Shown: positions 14,135-21,499 of the stretch, piece after piece
Layout of the letters: the number at the start of each line of letters is the position of its first letter
How positions within the stretch are numbered: the first letter of the stretch is position 1
Source: an uncultured Lachnospiraceae bacterium
GTDB taxonomy: Bacteria > Bacillota > Clostridia > Lachnospirales > Lachnospiraceae
NCBI GenBank assembly: GCA_934394565.1
Contig: CAKRQV010000029.1
Span: 1 to 21,499 of the forward strand
Direction: 5' to 3'
DNA: 21,499 nucleotides
The notes under the pieces: generated by a model
What the model was told of the DNA's origin: nothing
Databases searched by the model: none
Seen by the model: the letters and a program-made list of their open reading frames with translations, nothing else
Position numbers and translations under genes: made by a program

Positions 14135-16216
14135 TTATTTCTCATACTTGATCAGCAGGGCATCAGCGATGGATACACCGTCCTCTGTCACGAATACCGG
14201 GTTGATATCCAGCTCTTTGATCCCGTCTTTGCCCATGGCTGCCATCTGGCTGATAGACACCAGCAGCTCTGCCAGTGCATCTTTGTCATAGACCGGCTTT
14301 CCTCTATAACCGTTCAATAATGGGAAAGCTTTCAGACTTTCGATCATCTTCACAGCCTGATTCTTTGACAGCGGAGCCGGAGCCAGCTGCACATCCTTAA
14401 ATAGCTCAACAAAGACACCTCCCATTCCGATCATGACGCTCGGTCCGAAGTTCTTGTCGTTGCTGACACCGATGATCATCTCAGCACCGGTCTTTAACAT
14501 CGGTTTTAACAACACGCCCAGAAGCTTTGCATTCGGTGCATTCTTTTTACAGTTGCCCATAACAGTATCAAAAGCAGCTTCCAGCTCTTTTTCATCCTTA
14601 ATATTCAGCATAACACCGCCCACATCAGACTTGTGCTGGATATCCTCGGAATGGATCTTGACAGACAGCGGATAGCCCAGTATCTTAGCAGCCTCTACGG
14701 CTTCTTCTTTCGTTGCAGCCACAGCCTGCGGCGGGATCTGCACGCCATGCTCCTTCAGATAGCAGAGACTGTCGTACTCACTTAAACCCTTTGATCCTGT
14801 ATGTACATCATCCGGCAGAGCGATCGCGCCGTCTTCATACTCAAAAGTCGCAAAATCGAGCATTTTTCTCAGACCATCCACACCATAAACACCGGTCGGC
14901 ATCAGCGGAGCGCCGGCTTTCTTAAGTCTCTCAGCACTTTCCTTGTCACGGGTATGCTCGATATACGGAATCCAGATCAGCGGTTTGACCTCCGGATCTT
15001 TTCTGGCTTCCTCTACGGCCTCAACCATATGGGTGATGGTATCATCCCATACCTGCGGTGTGATCGTATAGGCAATACAGATACAGTCCACATTTTCGTC
15101 TTTGGAAATCGCTTTGATTGCATCCACCATGACCGGTGTGTTATAGCCGATACCGGCTGTCATGTCAAACGGGTTGTTGACAGAGCCGTAATCCGGTACC
15201 AGTGTCTGTAAATAAGCCTTTGTTTCCGGCTTGTACTCTGCCAGTTCGATACCGTAATCCTCTGTCAGGTCAGCCATAACACCAGCCTCACCGCCGGATA
15301 CACACATAAATACGCAACGTTTACCCTGCGGCAGTTTAGCCAGCCAGGAGAAAGCTGTGGCAAGACCCATCAGTTCTTCCAGATCGTGAGCCTCTACGAT
15401 ACCATAGCGTTTAAAAATCGCACGCAGCACTTTGTCAGCGCCGGACAGAGAACCGGTATGGGAGGCTGCCAGCTCCTGGGATTTCTGGGAACGGCCGGTC
15501 TTTAAGATGACGATCGGTTTCTTTTTCATGGCAGCCTTGCGGAATGTCTCGATCAGCTGTGCCGGTTTGGTCACACCCTCCATATAGGCGGCTACGACCT
15601 TGGTATCCTCATCATCGACAAGGAAATCCAGATAATCCTCTACCTTTACATTGCAGGAGTTGCCGGAGGAAATGACATGGGAAAATCCCATGGTACGGCT
15701 GTCCAGACCACCCAGTACGACCTGGCCGCTCTGGGATACCATACCGATATTTCCACGACGGTCACGCTCTTCTACCAGGAACGCAAAGGCAAAGATGCCA
15801 TCGATAAAGTTGGCAAAACCGGCACAGTTCGGCCCCATGATCGCAATGCCAAGTTCGTTGGCTTTAGCGATCAGTTCCTCCTGCAGGACTTTGCCTGCAG
15901 GACCAACTTCACTGTAACCGCTGGCGAAGACTACGGCTCCGCCAACATGCTTCTTAGCGCACTCCTCCAGAAGCGGGATCACCGTCTTCTGGGAAGTACA
16001 GATAATAGCCAGATCTACGTCCGTCGGACACTCTAAGATGGACTTATAGACTTTATGTCCGAATAATTCTTCTTTTTTCGGATGGATCAGATACAGATTA
16101 TCCAGATTTTTTGAAAATTTCAAATAGTTTCTGGTCGTATCCCCGCCAAATCCCGGTTTATCATTTGCACCGATAATGGCTACGGTCTTTGGTTTTAATA
16201 ATTTATCCAGTTTCAT
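14135..16216 (-). CDS. ADP-forming acyl-CoA synthetase (NDP-forming, fused alpha-beta)
   Basis: A 693-residue ADP-forming acyl-CoA synthetase that converts acyl-CoA, ADP and phosphate to free acid, CoA and ATP. The order is a CoA-binding domain (1-130, VAIIGANDKPGFGG), flavodoxin-like succinyl-CoA-ligase domains (150-450, with the phosphohistidine H253 in ASHTGSLSGAD), and a C-terminal ATP-grasp domain (about 470-693, VKIHSEDIQHKSDVGGV). The fused form is normal for bacteria. It sits 18 bases after the oxidoreductase gamma gene, so it probably takes the acyl-CoA from that enzyme and makes ATP by substrate-level phosphorylation. The acyl group is not determined; acetyl, propionyl and branched acyls are all possible in this family. 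Confidence 0.92.
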   Translation of the reverse strand: MKLDKLLKPKTVAIIGANDKPGFGGDTTRNYLKFSKNLDNLYLIHPKKEELFGHKVYKSILECPTDVDLAIICTSQKTVIPLLEECAKKHVGGAVVFASGYSEVGPAGKVLQEELIAKANELGIAIMGPNCAGFANFIDGIFAFAFLVEERDRRGNIGMVSQSGQVVLGGLDSRTMGFSHVISSGNSCNVKVEDYLDFLVDDEDTKVVAAYMEGVTKPAQLIETFRKAAMKKKPIVILKTGRSQKSQELAASHTGSLSGADKVLRAIFKRYGIVEAHDLEELMGLATAFSWLAKLPQGKRCVFMCVSGGEAGVMADLTEDYGIELAEYKPETKAYLQTLVPDYGSVNNPFDMTAGIGYNTPVMVDAIKAISKDENVDCICIAYTITPQVWDDTITHMVEAVEEARKDPEVKPLIWIPYIEHTRDKESAERLKKAGAPLMPTGVYGVDGLRKMLDFATFEYEDGAIALPDDVHTGSKGLSEYDSLCYLKEHGVQIPPQAVAATKEEAVEAAKILGYPLSVKIHSEDIQHKSDVGGVMLNIKDEKELEAAFDTVMGNCKKNAPNAKLLGVLLKPMLKTGAEMIIGVSNDKNFGPSVMIGMGGVFVELFKDVQLAPAPLSKNQAVKMIESLKAFPLLNGYRGKPVYDKDALAELLVSISQMAAMGKDGIKELDINPVFVTEDGVSIADALLIKYEK

Positions 16217-16234
16217 CTTCCTACCTCATATGCA

Positions 16235-16759
16235 TTACATTTTTTCAGCACGTTCATAGCCCAGCTTGAAGCATTTTACATTGCCCGGGCCCTTTTTCTC
16301 GTAATATTTTTCCAGCGTTGTCTCAAACTCCTCTGCTTTCAGAAGCTCTGTCGCTTTGATCATCGCACCCAGTACAGCAATATTGGCGCCACGCGGATTG
16401 GCCTCGAGCGCGATGCCCATAGCATCCACACCATATACATTGACATTGTCCGGATAAGTTCTCTCACCGAACAGGGATTTATTGATGATGACAGTGCCGC
16501 CATCCTTTACACTGCCGATATACTGATCGTATGTACCCTCTGTCATACAGCACAGGATATCCAGCACCTGCGGATACGGTGTTCCGATATCCTCATCAGA
16601 TACAACAACACGGCAAAGTGCGCTGCCGCCACGCATCTCAGCGGAGTACTCACTTGTCCAACATACATTCTTGCCATTGGCAGCTGCGATTTTCATCAGA
16701 ATCTTTCCGGCAGTCAGTACACCCTGGCCACCAATACCTGCAAACATAATATCAGCCAT
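16235..16759 (-). CDS. 2-oxoacid:ferredoxin oxidoreductase, gamma subunit
   Basis: A 174-residue gamma subunit of a four-subunit 2-oxoacid:ferredoxin oxidoreductase (Kor/Vor type). The N-terminal GIGGQGVLTAGKIL block and SAEMRGGSALCRVVVSD are diagnostic. Its ATG overlaps the beta-subunit stop by one base (TAATG), so translation is coupled. It contributes to the interface that holds CoA and the thiamine site of the complex. Length is normal. Confidence 0.93.
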   Translation of the reverse strand: MADIMFAGIGGQGVLTAGKILMKIAAANGKNVCWTSEYSAEMRGGSALCRVVVSDEDIGTPYPQVLDILCCMTEGTYDQYIGSVKDGGTVIINKSLFGERTYPDNVNVYGVDAMGIALEANPRGANIAVLGAMIKATELLKAEEFETTLEKYYEKKGPGNVKCFKLGYERAEKM

Positions 16760-17508
16760 TACAGAATGCCTCCTTTCTCGATATCAACGTATTCCTTCAC
16801 CGGGAATACCTTCTCATTTTCTTCCCGGATCTTCTTCATGGCGTCCACCGGAGACAGCTTCCAGTTGGTCGGACAAGGAGATAAAATCTCTATGATAGAA
16901 AAGCCTTTTTTCTCTTTCTGGTATTCGAACCCCTTTTTGATCATTTTCTTTGTGGCTTCTATATGTTTCGGATCATACAGCGCGCCACGGGCTGCGTAGG
17001 CGATCGGATAATTCTTGATGATATTTAAGAAATCAAACGGTTCACCGGCGATATTGGCATCACGACCATTCTTACTGCTGACTGTCTTATCCCCTACCAG
17101 CGTAGTGGCCAGGTTCATCTGCCCACCGGTCATACCGAAAATACCGTTGTTGACAACGATCATGGTGATCGGTACATTTCTCTGAGCTGCATAGCATGTC
17201 TCGGAAAAACCGATAACATAGCAACATCCGTCACCGGCATGTACATATACGTTGGAATCCGGACGTACTTTCTTGATACCGGTAGCCACAGCGGCCACAC
17301 GTCCGTGCGGTCCTGCGATACCGTCACAGTTTAAGGTATCGATGGACCAGTATGCACAGGCAATATCCACCACCTGTACTGTATCTTCAACGAGTCCCAT
17401 CTCTTCACAGGATTCTGCGATCAGTCTCTGGATGATACCATGGCCACAGCCACCGCACCAGCCTACCTGCTGATTGATCATTTGCGGTTTAGTCTTAACG
17501 ATTTCCAT
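16759..17508 (-). CDS. 2-oxoacid:ferredoxin oxidoreductase, beta subunit (TPP-binding)
   Basis: A 249-residue thiamine-diphosphate-binding subunit. WCGGCGHG near the N-terminus supplies cluster or structural cysteines. The TPP/Mg segment is HAGDGCCYVIG, then VVNNGIFGMTGGQ. Most relatives have GDGD with an alanine or glycine next; here it is GDGC, a small but unusual change. The start at 17508 is chosen because GGAGG lies 9 bases upstream and the ATG follows the alpha-subunit stop by one base; a longer frame to 17550 has no support. It catalyses decarboxylation of the 2-oxoacid. Confidence 0.93.
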   Translation of the reverse strand: MEIVKTKPQMINQQVGWCGGCGHGIIQRLIAESCEEMGLVEDTVQVVDIACAYWSIDTLNCDGIAGPHGRVAAVATGIKKVRPDSNVYVHAGDGCCYVIGFSETCYAAQRNVPITMIVVNNGIFGMTGGQMNLATTLVGDKTVSSKNGRDANIAGEPFDFLNIIKNYPIAYAARGALYDPKHIEATKKMIKKGFEYQKEKKGFSIIEILSPCPTNWKLSPVDAMKKIREENEKVFPVKEYVDIEKGGIL

Positions 17509-17509
17509 A

Positions 17510-18595
17510 TTAATAAACCTCCAGTTCTTCTTCATTGCCGGCAAGAACACTCTTGCAATAGTCTACGATCTGCTGCGGTGTCGGTACATATTTGCTGGTC
17601 AGCAGGGAATATACCGGCAGTTTATGTTTGGATGCCAGAAGCACATCCTGTGCCATCTGGGCGGAAAGGCTCATTTCTACAGTAGCCAGTGCTTTACAGC
17701 TTTCCGGCAGCTTTGCAAAGGCTTTTTCCGGGAACGGCCACACGGTGATCGGGCGGAGCAGTCCCAGCTTCACACCTGCAGCACGGGCTTCACGCACTGC
17801 AGACTTACATACACGGGAGGAAATACCGATGGCTACCAGCACCATCTCGGCATCCTCGATCTGGAATTCTTCCCATCTCTGCTCGTTGTCGTGCATCTCT
17901 TTGAATTTATTTCTTGTCATCTTGTCGTATTCGTCATACGGCATGGAACGGTCAAGGTTTGTTACTTTGACCTTCGGCTCATCGACAGCCTTGTGGCCTT
18001 TGATCGCCCAGTCAAATTTTGTATTGTCATGCTCTTTTGCTTCCGGCAGCACAACCTTTTCAATCATCTGACTGATACCGCCGTCGCTTAAGATGATAGA
18101 GATTGTTCTGTATTTCTCGGCCAGATCAAAGGCAAGGTAGGTCAGATCTGCACATTCCTGTACGGAAGCCGGGGCAAATACCAGCTGTCTGGAATCACCA
18201 TGACCACTGCCTCTGGTAGCGATCCAGTAACCATCCTGGCCCTCTGTGATCTCACCATCACCAACACCGTAACGCTGTACATCTACAACAACGGCCGGTA
18301 ACTGGTAGGAAGACATATAGGACATTCCCTCCTGTTTCAGATCGTATCCCGGACCGGAGGAAGATGTCATAACTCTCTCTCCACAGGCAGCTGCCCCCCA
18401 CAGCATACTCATACTGGCGATCTCACTCTCACCCTGGATGAACGTACCGCCTCTGTCAGCCATATTGGCGGACATGTACTCGAGAATCTCACTTTGTGGT
18501 GTGATAGGATATCCGGCATAGAAACGGCATCCTGCACGTAAAGCTGATTCTGCGATAGCTTCATTACCTTTCATTAACGCAAAATTATCTTTCAT
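17510..18595 (-). CDS. 2-oxoacid:ferredoxin oxidoreductase, alpha subunit (VorB-like)
   Basis: A 361-residue alpha subunit. GNEAIAESALRAGCRFYAGYPITPQSE at the N-terminus, SSSGPGYDLKQEG and GSGHGDSRQ further on match the VorB/KorA type, nearest by eye to 3-methyl-2-oxobutanoate (2-ketoisovalerate) oxidoreductase. With beta, gamma and delta it would form acyl-CoA, CO2 and reduced ferredoxin from a 2-oxoacid. AAGGAGG lies about 9 bases before the ATG, within the end of the delta gene. Whether the true substrate is a branched oxoacid, 2-oxoglutarate or 2-oxobutyrate cannot be told. Confidence 0.92.
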   Translation of the reverse strand: MKDNFALMKGNEAIAESALRAGCRFYAGYPITPQSEILEYMSANMADRGGTFIQGESEIASMSMLWGAAACGERVMTSSSGPGYDLKQEGMSYMSSYQLPAVVVDVQRYGVGDGEITEGQDGYWIATRGSGHGDSRQLVFAPASVQECADLTYLAFDLAEKYRTISIILSDGGISQMIEKVVLPEAKEHDNTKFDWAIKGHKAVDEPKVKVTNLDRSMPYDEYDKMTRNKFKEMHDNEQRWEEFQIEDAEMVLVAIGISSRVCKSAVREARAAGVKLGLLRPITVWPFPEKAFAKLPESCKALATVEMSLSAQMAQDVLLASKHKLPVYSLLTSKYVPTPQQIVDYCKSVLAGNEEELEVY

Positions 18596-18598
18596 CTC

Positions 18599-18814
18599 TT
18601 ATGCCTCCTTCACAATCGTAAATACATAGTCCGGACACATGGTATAGCACATACCACAGCCGATACAGAGATCTTCGTTTACCCGGATGATCTCGTAGCC
18701 TTTTTTGTTTAATTCTGTCAGCGGTTCAATCGCCTGTTTCGGACAGGCCCCCACACAAAGTCTGCATCCTTTACAGAGACTTGTGTCTGTGATAGCTTTC
18801 TTTTTCGCAGCCAT
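18599..18814 (-). CDS. 2-oxoacid:ferredoxin oxidoreductase, delta subunit (2x[4Fe-4S] ferredoxin)
   Basis: A 71-residue ferredoxin-like subunit with two CxxCxxCxxxCP motifs: CKGCRLCVGACP and CIGCGMCYTMCP. It passes electrons from the catalytic subunits to free ferredoxin. It is first in the six-gene operon; AGGAGG lies 7 bases before the ATG. The gene order delta-alpha-beta-gamma is the usual one for this enzyme in Clostridia. Confidence 0.93.
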   Translation of the reverse strand: MAAKKKAITDTSLCKGCRLCVGACPKQAIEPLTELNKKGYEIIRVNEDLCIGCGMCYTMCPDYVFTIVKEA

Positions 18815-18828
18815 TTTTGTTCCTCCTG

Positions 18829-18859
18829 TTTCATATTTTTATATAGCGTTTCATTTTTT
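18829..18859 (-). promoter_or_regulatory. TTTCAT direct repeat of the oxidoreductase operon
   Basis: TTTCAT at 18829-18834 and 18849-18854, 20 bases apart, with the 14-mer GCGTTTCATTTTTT at 18846-18859 identical to 12989-13002 upstream of the MttB gene. It lies just upstream of the delta-subunit ribosome binding site. Possible shared operator. Confidence 0.5.
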
Positions 18860-18922
18860 TGTTTTGCATTTTAAATTTATTATATTTTAATTTATTTTTC
18901 AAGTGCTATTTCACATAAATAT

Positions 18923-18950
18923 AACCAATTTTTCACTTTCCATTTTGGTT
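18923..18950. promoter_or_regulatory. Candidate IclR operator
   Basis: The inverted repeat AACCAA (18923-18928), 16 bases, TTGGTT (18945-18950), with arm centres 22 bases apart. It is between the divergent promoters and 20 bases from the IclR -35 box, a usual place for IclR autoregulation. Only 6 bases per arm are matched. Confidence 0.35.
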
Positions 18951-18969
18951 GTTTTTTCTCTGAAACTGC

Positions 18970-18998
18970 TTGCCATTTTCTTAAAACACAGGTATCAT
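18970..18998 (+). promoter_or_regulatory. Promoter of the IclR-family gene
   Basis: TTGCCA (18970-18975), a 17-base spacer and TATCAT (18993-18998), about 40 bases before the start codon. Confidence 0.65.
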
Positions 18999-19039
18999 GA
19001 ATAAAAAGAAAGAAATATTCTTATAGGAAAAGGTGTGAC

Positions 19040-19822
19040 ATGAACGAAGAAACGACAACAAAATCCATCCAGACCGTAGACCGTGCATTCCAGATTCTGG
19101 AATCCATCTCCGAAAAAGGTCCGCTCAGCCTGAATGAGCTGCACCAGATCGTTGGTGTCAACAAGGCTTCTCTTCACCGACTGATCTATACATTAATTGA
19201 AGACGGTTATTTAAAGAAAGACGAACAGCAGGGAAAATATTACCTGACTTTAAAGCTTTACGAGATTGGCTCCAATTCAATCCAGATATTTGACAAGATG
19301 TCACTGATCAATACCGTGCTGGCTGATCTGAATGACAAGACAGGACGCATTGCCCAGTATTCTGTTGAAGATGGAGATCATCTCGTATGTATCCAGAGTA
19401 TCGGACAGAAATCACCATCCTTTTCGATTTATACCAATGTAGGCCGTCGTTCCCCGCTCTACGCTACCAGCGCAGGCAAGGCAATTCTGGCCGCCTATAC
19501 GAATGCAGAGCTTTTACAGAAATGGAATAATTTTGATGTGCAAAAGCTGACCGACAACACCATCACCGATGTACAGGATCTGTTAAAAGATCTGGCCGAT
19601 GTACGACAGCGCCAGTATGCTTTGGATATGGAAGAAAATGAATACAATGTTTTCTGTATCGGTTCGGTTGTCCTTGGCAGTCACAAGCAGCCAATCGGGG
19701 CGATTTCCTTAAGTGGCCGTTCCATGACACCAGATGAAGAACAGAAGCTGGCTGCGGAGCTTTTACCGGCCACACGGCTTCTGTCGGATCTGCTTGGACA
19801 TGTGTCGACGAATTTTATCTGA
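19040..19822 (+). CDS. IclR-family transcriptional regulator
   Basis: A 260-residue regulator. Residues 10-70 hold the winged helix-turn-helix (SIQTVDRAFQILESI, LSLNELHQIVGVNKASLHRLIYTL). Residues 80-255 hold the IclR ligand-binding domain, with GRRSPLYATSAGKAILA and the later ENEYNVFCIGSVV and GAISLSG. AAGGTG lies about 5 bases upstream of the ATG. It is divergent from the oxidoreductase operon and probably controls it and itself. IclR proteins usually sense a pathway acid; here a 2-oxoacid or its precursor is plausible. Confidence 0.92.
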   Translation: MNEETTTKSIQTVDRAFQILESISEKGPLSLNELHQIVGVNKASLHRLIYTLIEDGYLKKDEQQGKYYLTLKLYEIGSNSIQIFDKMSLINTVLADLNDKTGRIAQYSVEDGDHLVCIQSIGQKSPSFSIYTNVGRRSPLYATSAGKAILAAYTNAELLQKWNNFDVQKLTDNTITDVQDLLKDLADVRQRQYALDMEENEYNVFCIGSVVLGSHKQPIGAISLSGRSMTPDEEQKLAAELLPATRLLSDLLGHVSTNFI

Positions 19823-19918
19823 AACCAATAGGCAACCTGGGGGGATCTGAATGATATTTCACATTTAACCTAAGTAAATAACCTTTCACTGATAGATTTT
19901 CACTTATGTTGCCATCAA

Positions 19919-19976
19919 AAAAAGAGAACAGTCGCATCGACATACATTGTGTCAGATGTAACTGTTCTCTTTTAAT
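19919..19976. terminator. Bidirectional terminator between IclR and C_GCAxxG genes
   Basis: The arms AAGAGAACAGT and ACTGTTCTCTT (19922-19932 and 19961-19971) are flanked by A-rich and T-rich tracts, so the stem can end transcription from both convergent genes. Confidence 0.8.
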
Positions 19977-19993
19977 CTTTTATCTTACATTCC

Positions 19994-20386
19994 TCATTCC
20001 ATATCCAGCACTTTTCCCAACGCCAGCACGGCATTTCTGACACATTCCGGACAGGGACAGAGTACTTTACCGGTCTCCACGCCTTTAAGCTCTTTACAGA
20101 TCGTTGCACCGCACATGTCCTGAAACTCGGTCAGAAGTGCCCGGCCTGTGCGGGGCGTACCCTTGCCTCCGGGAAGGAGTCCTGCCACACCGGCTGCACC
20201 GATCAGCGCACCGCAGGTAGCTTCCATACATCCCATACCGGCGGCAAAGCCACCGCCAAGTTTCATTAACGTATCCTCATCTAATGGCAGCTGATCTGCA
20301 AACACTGTCAGCACCGCCTGGGCACAGTTACAGGCTCCCGTTGCTTTTAATTCTGCGGCTTTGGCCGCACGTTCTTCTATTGTCAT
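19994..20386 (-). CDS. C_GCAxxG_C_C family protein
   Basis: A 130-residue small cysteine-rich protein of the C_GCAxxG_C_C family. The named pattern is visible: CNCAQAV near the N-terminus, GCMEATCGALIGA in the middle, DMCGATICKELKG and CPCPECV near the end. A glycine-rich segment (LGGGFAAGMG) precedes the middle cysteines. Function is not known; redox or metal handling is a common guess. The start at 20386 is chosen because AGGAGG lies about 8 bases upstream; the longer frame has none. Confidence 0.85.
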   Translation of the reverse strand: MTIEERAAKAAELKATGACNCAQAVLTVFADQLPLDEDTLMKLGGGFAAGMGCMEATCGALIGAAGVAGLLPGGKGTPRTGRALLTEFQDMCGATICKELKGVETGKVLCPCPECVRNAVLALGKVLDME

Positions 20387-20526
20387 CTGTTGTTCCTCCT
20401 GATATTTGATATATCCTTTTTCTGCGCATCGGACTTTTCCAGATACCACGCAGCCAATACTTTCTTAATACTATAACACAAAACCCAAAGAGGATGTTAT
20501 TTTTCAAACTGTTCCAGATATTTTTT

Positions 20527-21117
20527 TCATTCTCTGTACTCTAATATTTCCTCCATCCGTTTCCTTGGTCTCTGTGCCGGCTGTTCCGCCGGATATCCTA
20601 TAGCAACGGCTCCCACCAGCTGCCCCGGTTCACCGATAGCTTCTACAAGCTCCGGATAGGGAAAGCAGGTATTGGCAATCCATAGTGTACCAAGTCCCAG
20701 CTGTGTTGCCCGAAGAAGCATATTTTCAACAGAAGCTCCGATGGACAGACTGTCACAGATTTCCGATACTCTGTGATCCGTATCGATTGGCTCATATGGC
20801 GAGCTGCCATTCGGATTCATAATGACCAGAAGTACTGGAGCCTCCTCCATAATCTTCATTGTATGCAGCGCATCTGGTATACCGAAAGCCGATTCCGGCA
20901 AAATAGCCTGTCTGTTCTTTTCCCGGTCAAGCCCTGCAGCCATATGCTCCAAAAGTTCTGCCTTTGCCTGCTTTTTATATACCAGATATTTCCACGGCTG
21001 GCGATTTTTTGCTGACGGTGCCAGAGAAGCCGCCCGAACCAACGCGCGGATCAGAGCGTTCGGCACAACTTGATCGGTATATTTGCGGATGCTGCGTCTT
21101 TTTTCTATACTGTCCAT
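20527..21117 (-). CDS. Nitroreductase-family FMN oxidoreductase
   Basis: A 196-residue flavin oxidoreductase of the nitroreductase family. RRSIRKYTDQ at the N-terminus, SLAPSAKNRQPWKYLVY, and GLGTLWIANTCFPYPELVEAIG are typical FMN-binding blocks. These enzymes reduce small electrophiles with NAD(P)H; the physiological substrate is unknown. The start at 21117 follows AGGAG by about 10 bases. It follows a 140-base gap from the C_GCAxxG gene; relation to the catabolic island is uncertain. Confidence 0.9.
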   Translation of the reverse strand: MDSIEKRRSIRKYTDQVVPNALIRALVRAASLAPSAKNRQPWKYLVYKKQAKAELLEHMAAGLDREKNRQAILPESAFGIPDALHTMKIMEEAPVLLVIMNPNGSSPYEPIDTDHRVSEICDSLSIGASVENMLLRATQLGLGTLWIANTCFPYPELVEAIGEPGQLVGAVAIGYPAEQPAQRPRKRMEEILEYRE

Positions 21118-21430
21118 ATATAAAATTCTCCTGTTCTTAATCTTTTTAAACCTGGGCTTATGCATCTTTATCTTACCAATACCTGCCCTTTTGTTTTTCT
21201 CAAAATTATACTACCTGATGCAGGCTTTGTGGGCTATATTTTTTTAAATTATTTTATCCCCTGTATCGTATAGATTTTCAGATTGCCTGTGACAGGCTTA
21301 TAAATCGTAACTATTCTTTCTACAATTACAAAAATATATAAAATTAGTTTTTTTCAAAAAAACTGTTGACATTTTTATGATCAGCATGTATACTATCACT
21401 TGTCAGTTGCGAGAGCAACGGCGAATACGT
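21118..21430. other. Intergenic region ahead of tRNA-Leu
   Basis: 313 bases without a gene, AT-rich in 21180-21360. It holds the tRNA promoter at 21366-21394 and a small stem GTTGC/GCAAC at 21406-21419. Nothing else is recognised. Confidence 0.6.
21366..21394 (+). promoter_or_regulatory. Consensus sigma-70 promoter of tRNA-Leu
   Basis: TTGACA (21366-21371), a 17-base spacer and TATACT (21389-21394), 36 bases before the mature tRNA 5' end. Near-perfect match, as expected for a stable RNA gene. Confidence 0.9.
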
Positions 21431-21499
21431 GCAGGAGTGGCGGAATTGGCAGACGCGCAGGCTTCAGGTGCCTGTGGTCGTTAAGACCGTGTGGGTTCA
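21431..21499 (+). tRNA. tRNA-Leu(CAG), 5' part, cut by the window end
   Basis: The 5' acceptor arm GCAGGAG, the D-arm with AATTGGCAGACGCG, the anticodon stem CAGGC/GCCTG around loop TTCAGGT (anticodon CAG at 21465-21467), a long variable arm, and the start of the T-arm (GTGGGTTCA) are present. The 3' part lies outside the window. Confidence 0.93.

Larger units (their letters stand above)
18815..19039. promoter_or_regulatory. Divergent control region between the oxidoreductase operon and iclR-like gene
   Basis: 225 bases, very AT-rich. It holds the TTTCAT direct repeat (18829-18834 and 18849-18854), a possible minus-strand promoter (TTGAAA at 18897-18902, 17 bases, TAAATT at 18874-18879), an inverted repeat at 18923-18950, and the promoter of the IclR gene at 18970-18998. 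Confidence 0.6.

Noticed and set aside
17509..17550. Longer N-terminus of the oxidoreductase beta subunit
   Set aside because: It would overlap the alpha gene, has no ribosome binding site, and the added residues do not match the family; the ATG at 17508 has a good site.
1..21499. CRISPR array, prophage or plasmid origin
   Set aside because: No regularly spaced repeats, phage structural genes, integrase or replication genes are seen; the only mobile gene is the IS256-type transposase.

Overview
The window looks like a chromosomal segment of an anaerobic, low-to-mid GC Firmicute, most likely class Clostridia and probably Lachnospiraceae. The reasons are strong AGGAGG ribosome binding sites, ferredoxin-dependent 2-oxoacid chemistry, an ADP-forming acyl-CoA synthetase, and C_GCAxxG-type and nitroreductase proteins. 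Family placement is an inference from gene content and not a database result.

Layout. 1-1440: an IS256-family transposase gene with a leader hairpin at its 5' side and two long hairpins at its 3' side, then a small ORF remnant. 1804-6065 (minus): an operon of a TIM-barrel isomerase-like protein, aconitase X large and small subunits, and a BCCT betaine/carnitine-type transporter, closed by a clear terminator. 6514-7425 (plus): a divergent cupin-AraC regulator. 7542-8774 (minus): a second AraC-type regulator with a cysteine-rich PocR-like sensor, broken by one in-frame amber codon. 8860-9888 (minus): a URO-D-type corrinoid methyltransferase (MtaA/MtbA-like). 10055-10678 (minus): a short YitT-family membrane protein behind a highly structured 429-base spacer. 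11108-12947 (minus): an MttB-superfamily methyltransferase without pyrrolysine, followed by a RidA-family imine deaminase. 13290-18814 (minus): a six-gene operon of 2-oxoacid:ferredoxin oxidoreductase (delta, alpha, beta, gamma), ADP-forming acyl-CoA synthetase and a second YitT protein, ended by a terminator. 19040-19822 (plus): a divergent IclR regulator. 19994-21117 (minus): a C_GCAxxG_C_C protein and a nitroreductase. 21366-21499: a consensus promoter and the 5' part of tRNA-Leu(CAG), cut by the window end.

How the genes may work together (inference). Positions 1804-19822 read as one catabolic island for an unidentified N-methylated, beta-hydroxylated amino acid or betaine. The BCCT protein would import it. 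The MttB-like protein with the URO-D protein would remove methyl groups through a corrinoid protein encoded elsewhere. Aconitase X would dehydrate the beta-hydroxy amino acid to an enamine/imine, and RidA would hydrolyse that to a 2-oxoacid. The 2-oxoacid:ferredoxin oxidoreductase would then make an acyl-CoA, and the ADP-forming synthetase would recover ATP. Three regulators (cupin-AraC, PocR-AraC, IclR) and shared direct-repeat motifs upstream of separate operons support co-regulation. The substrate is not determined by the sequence.
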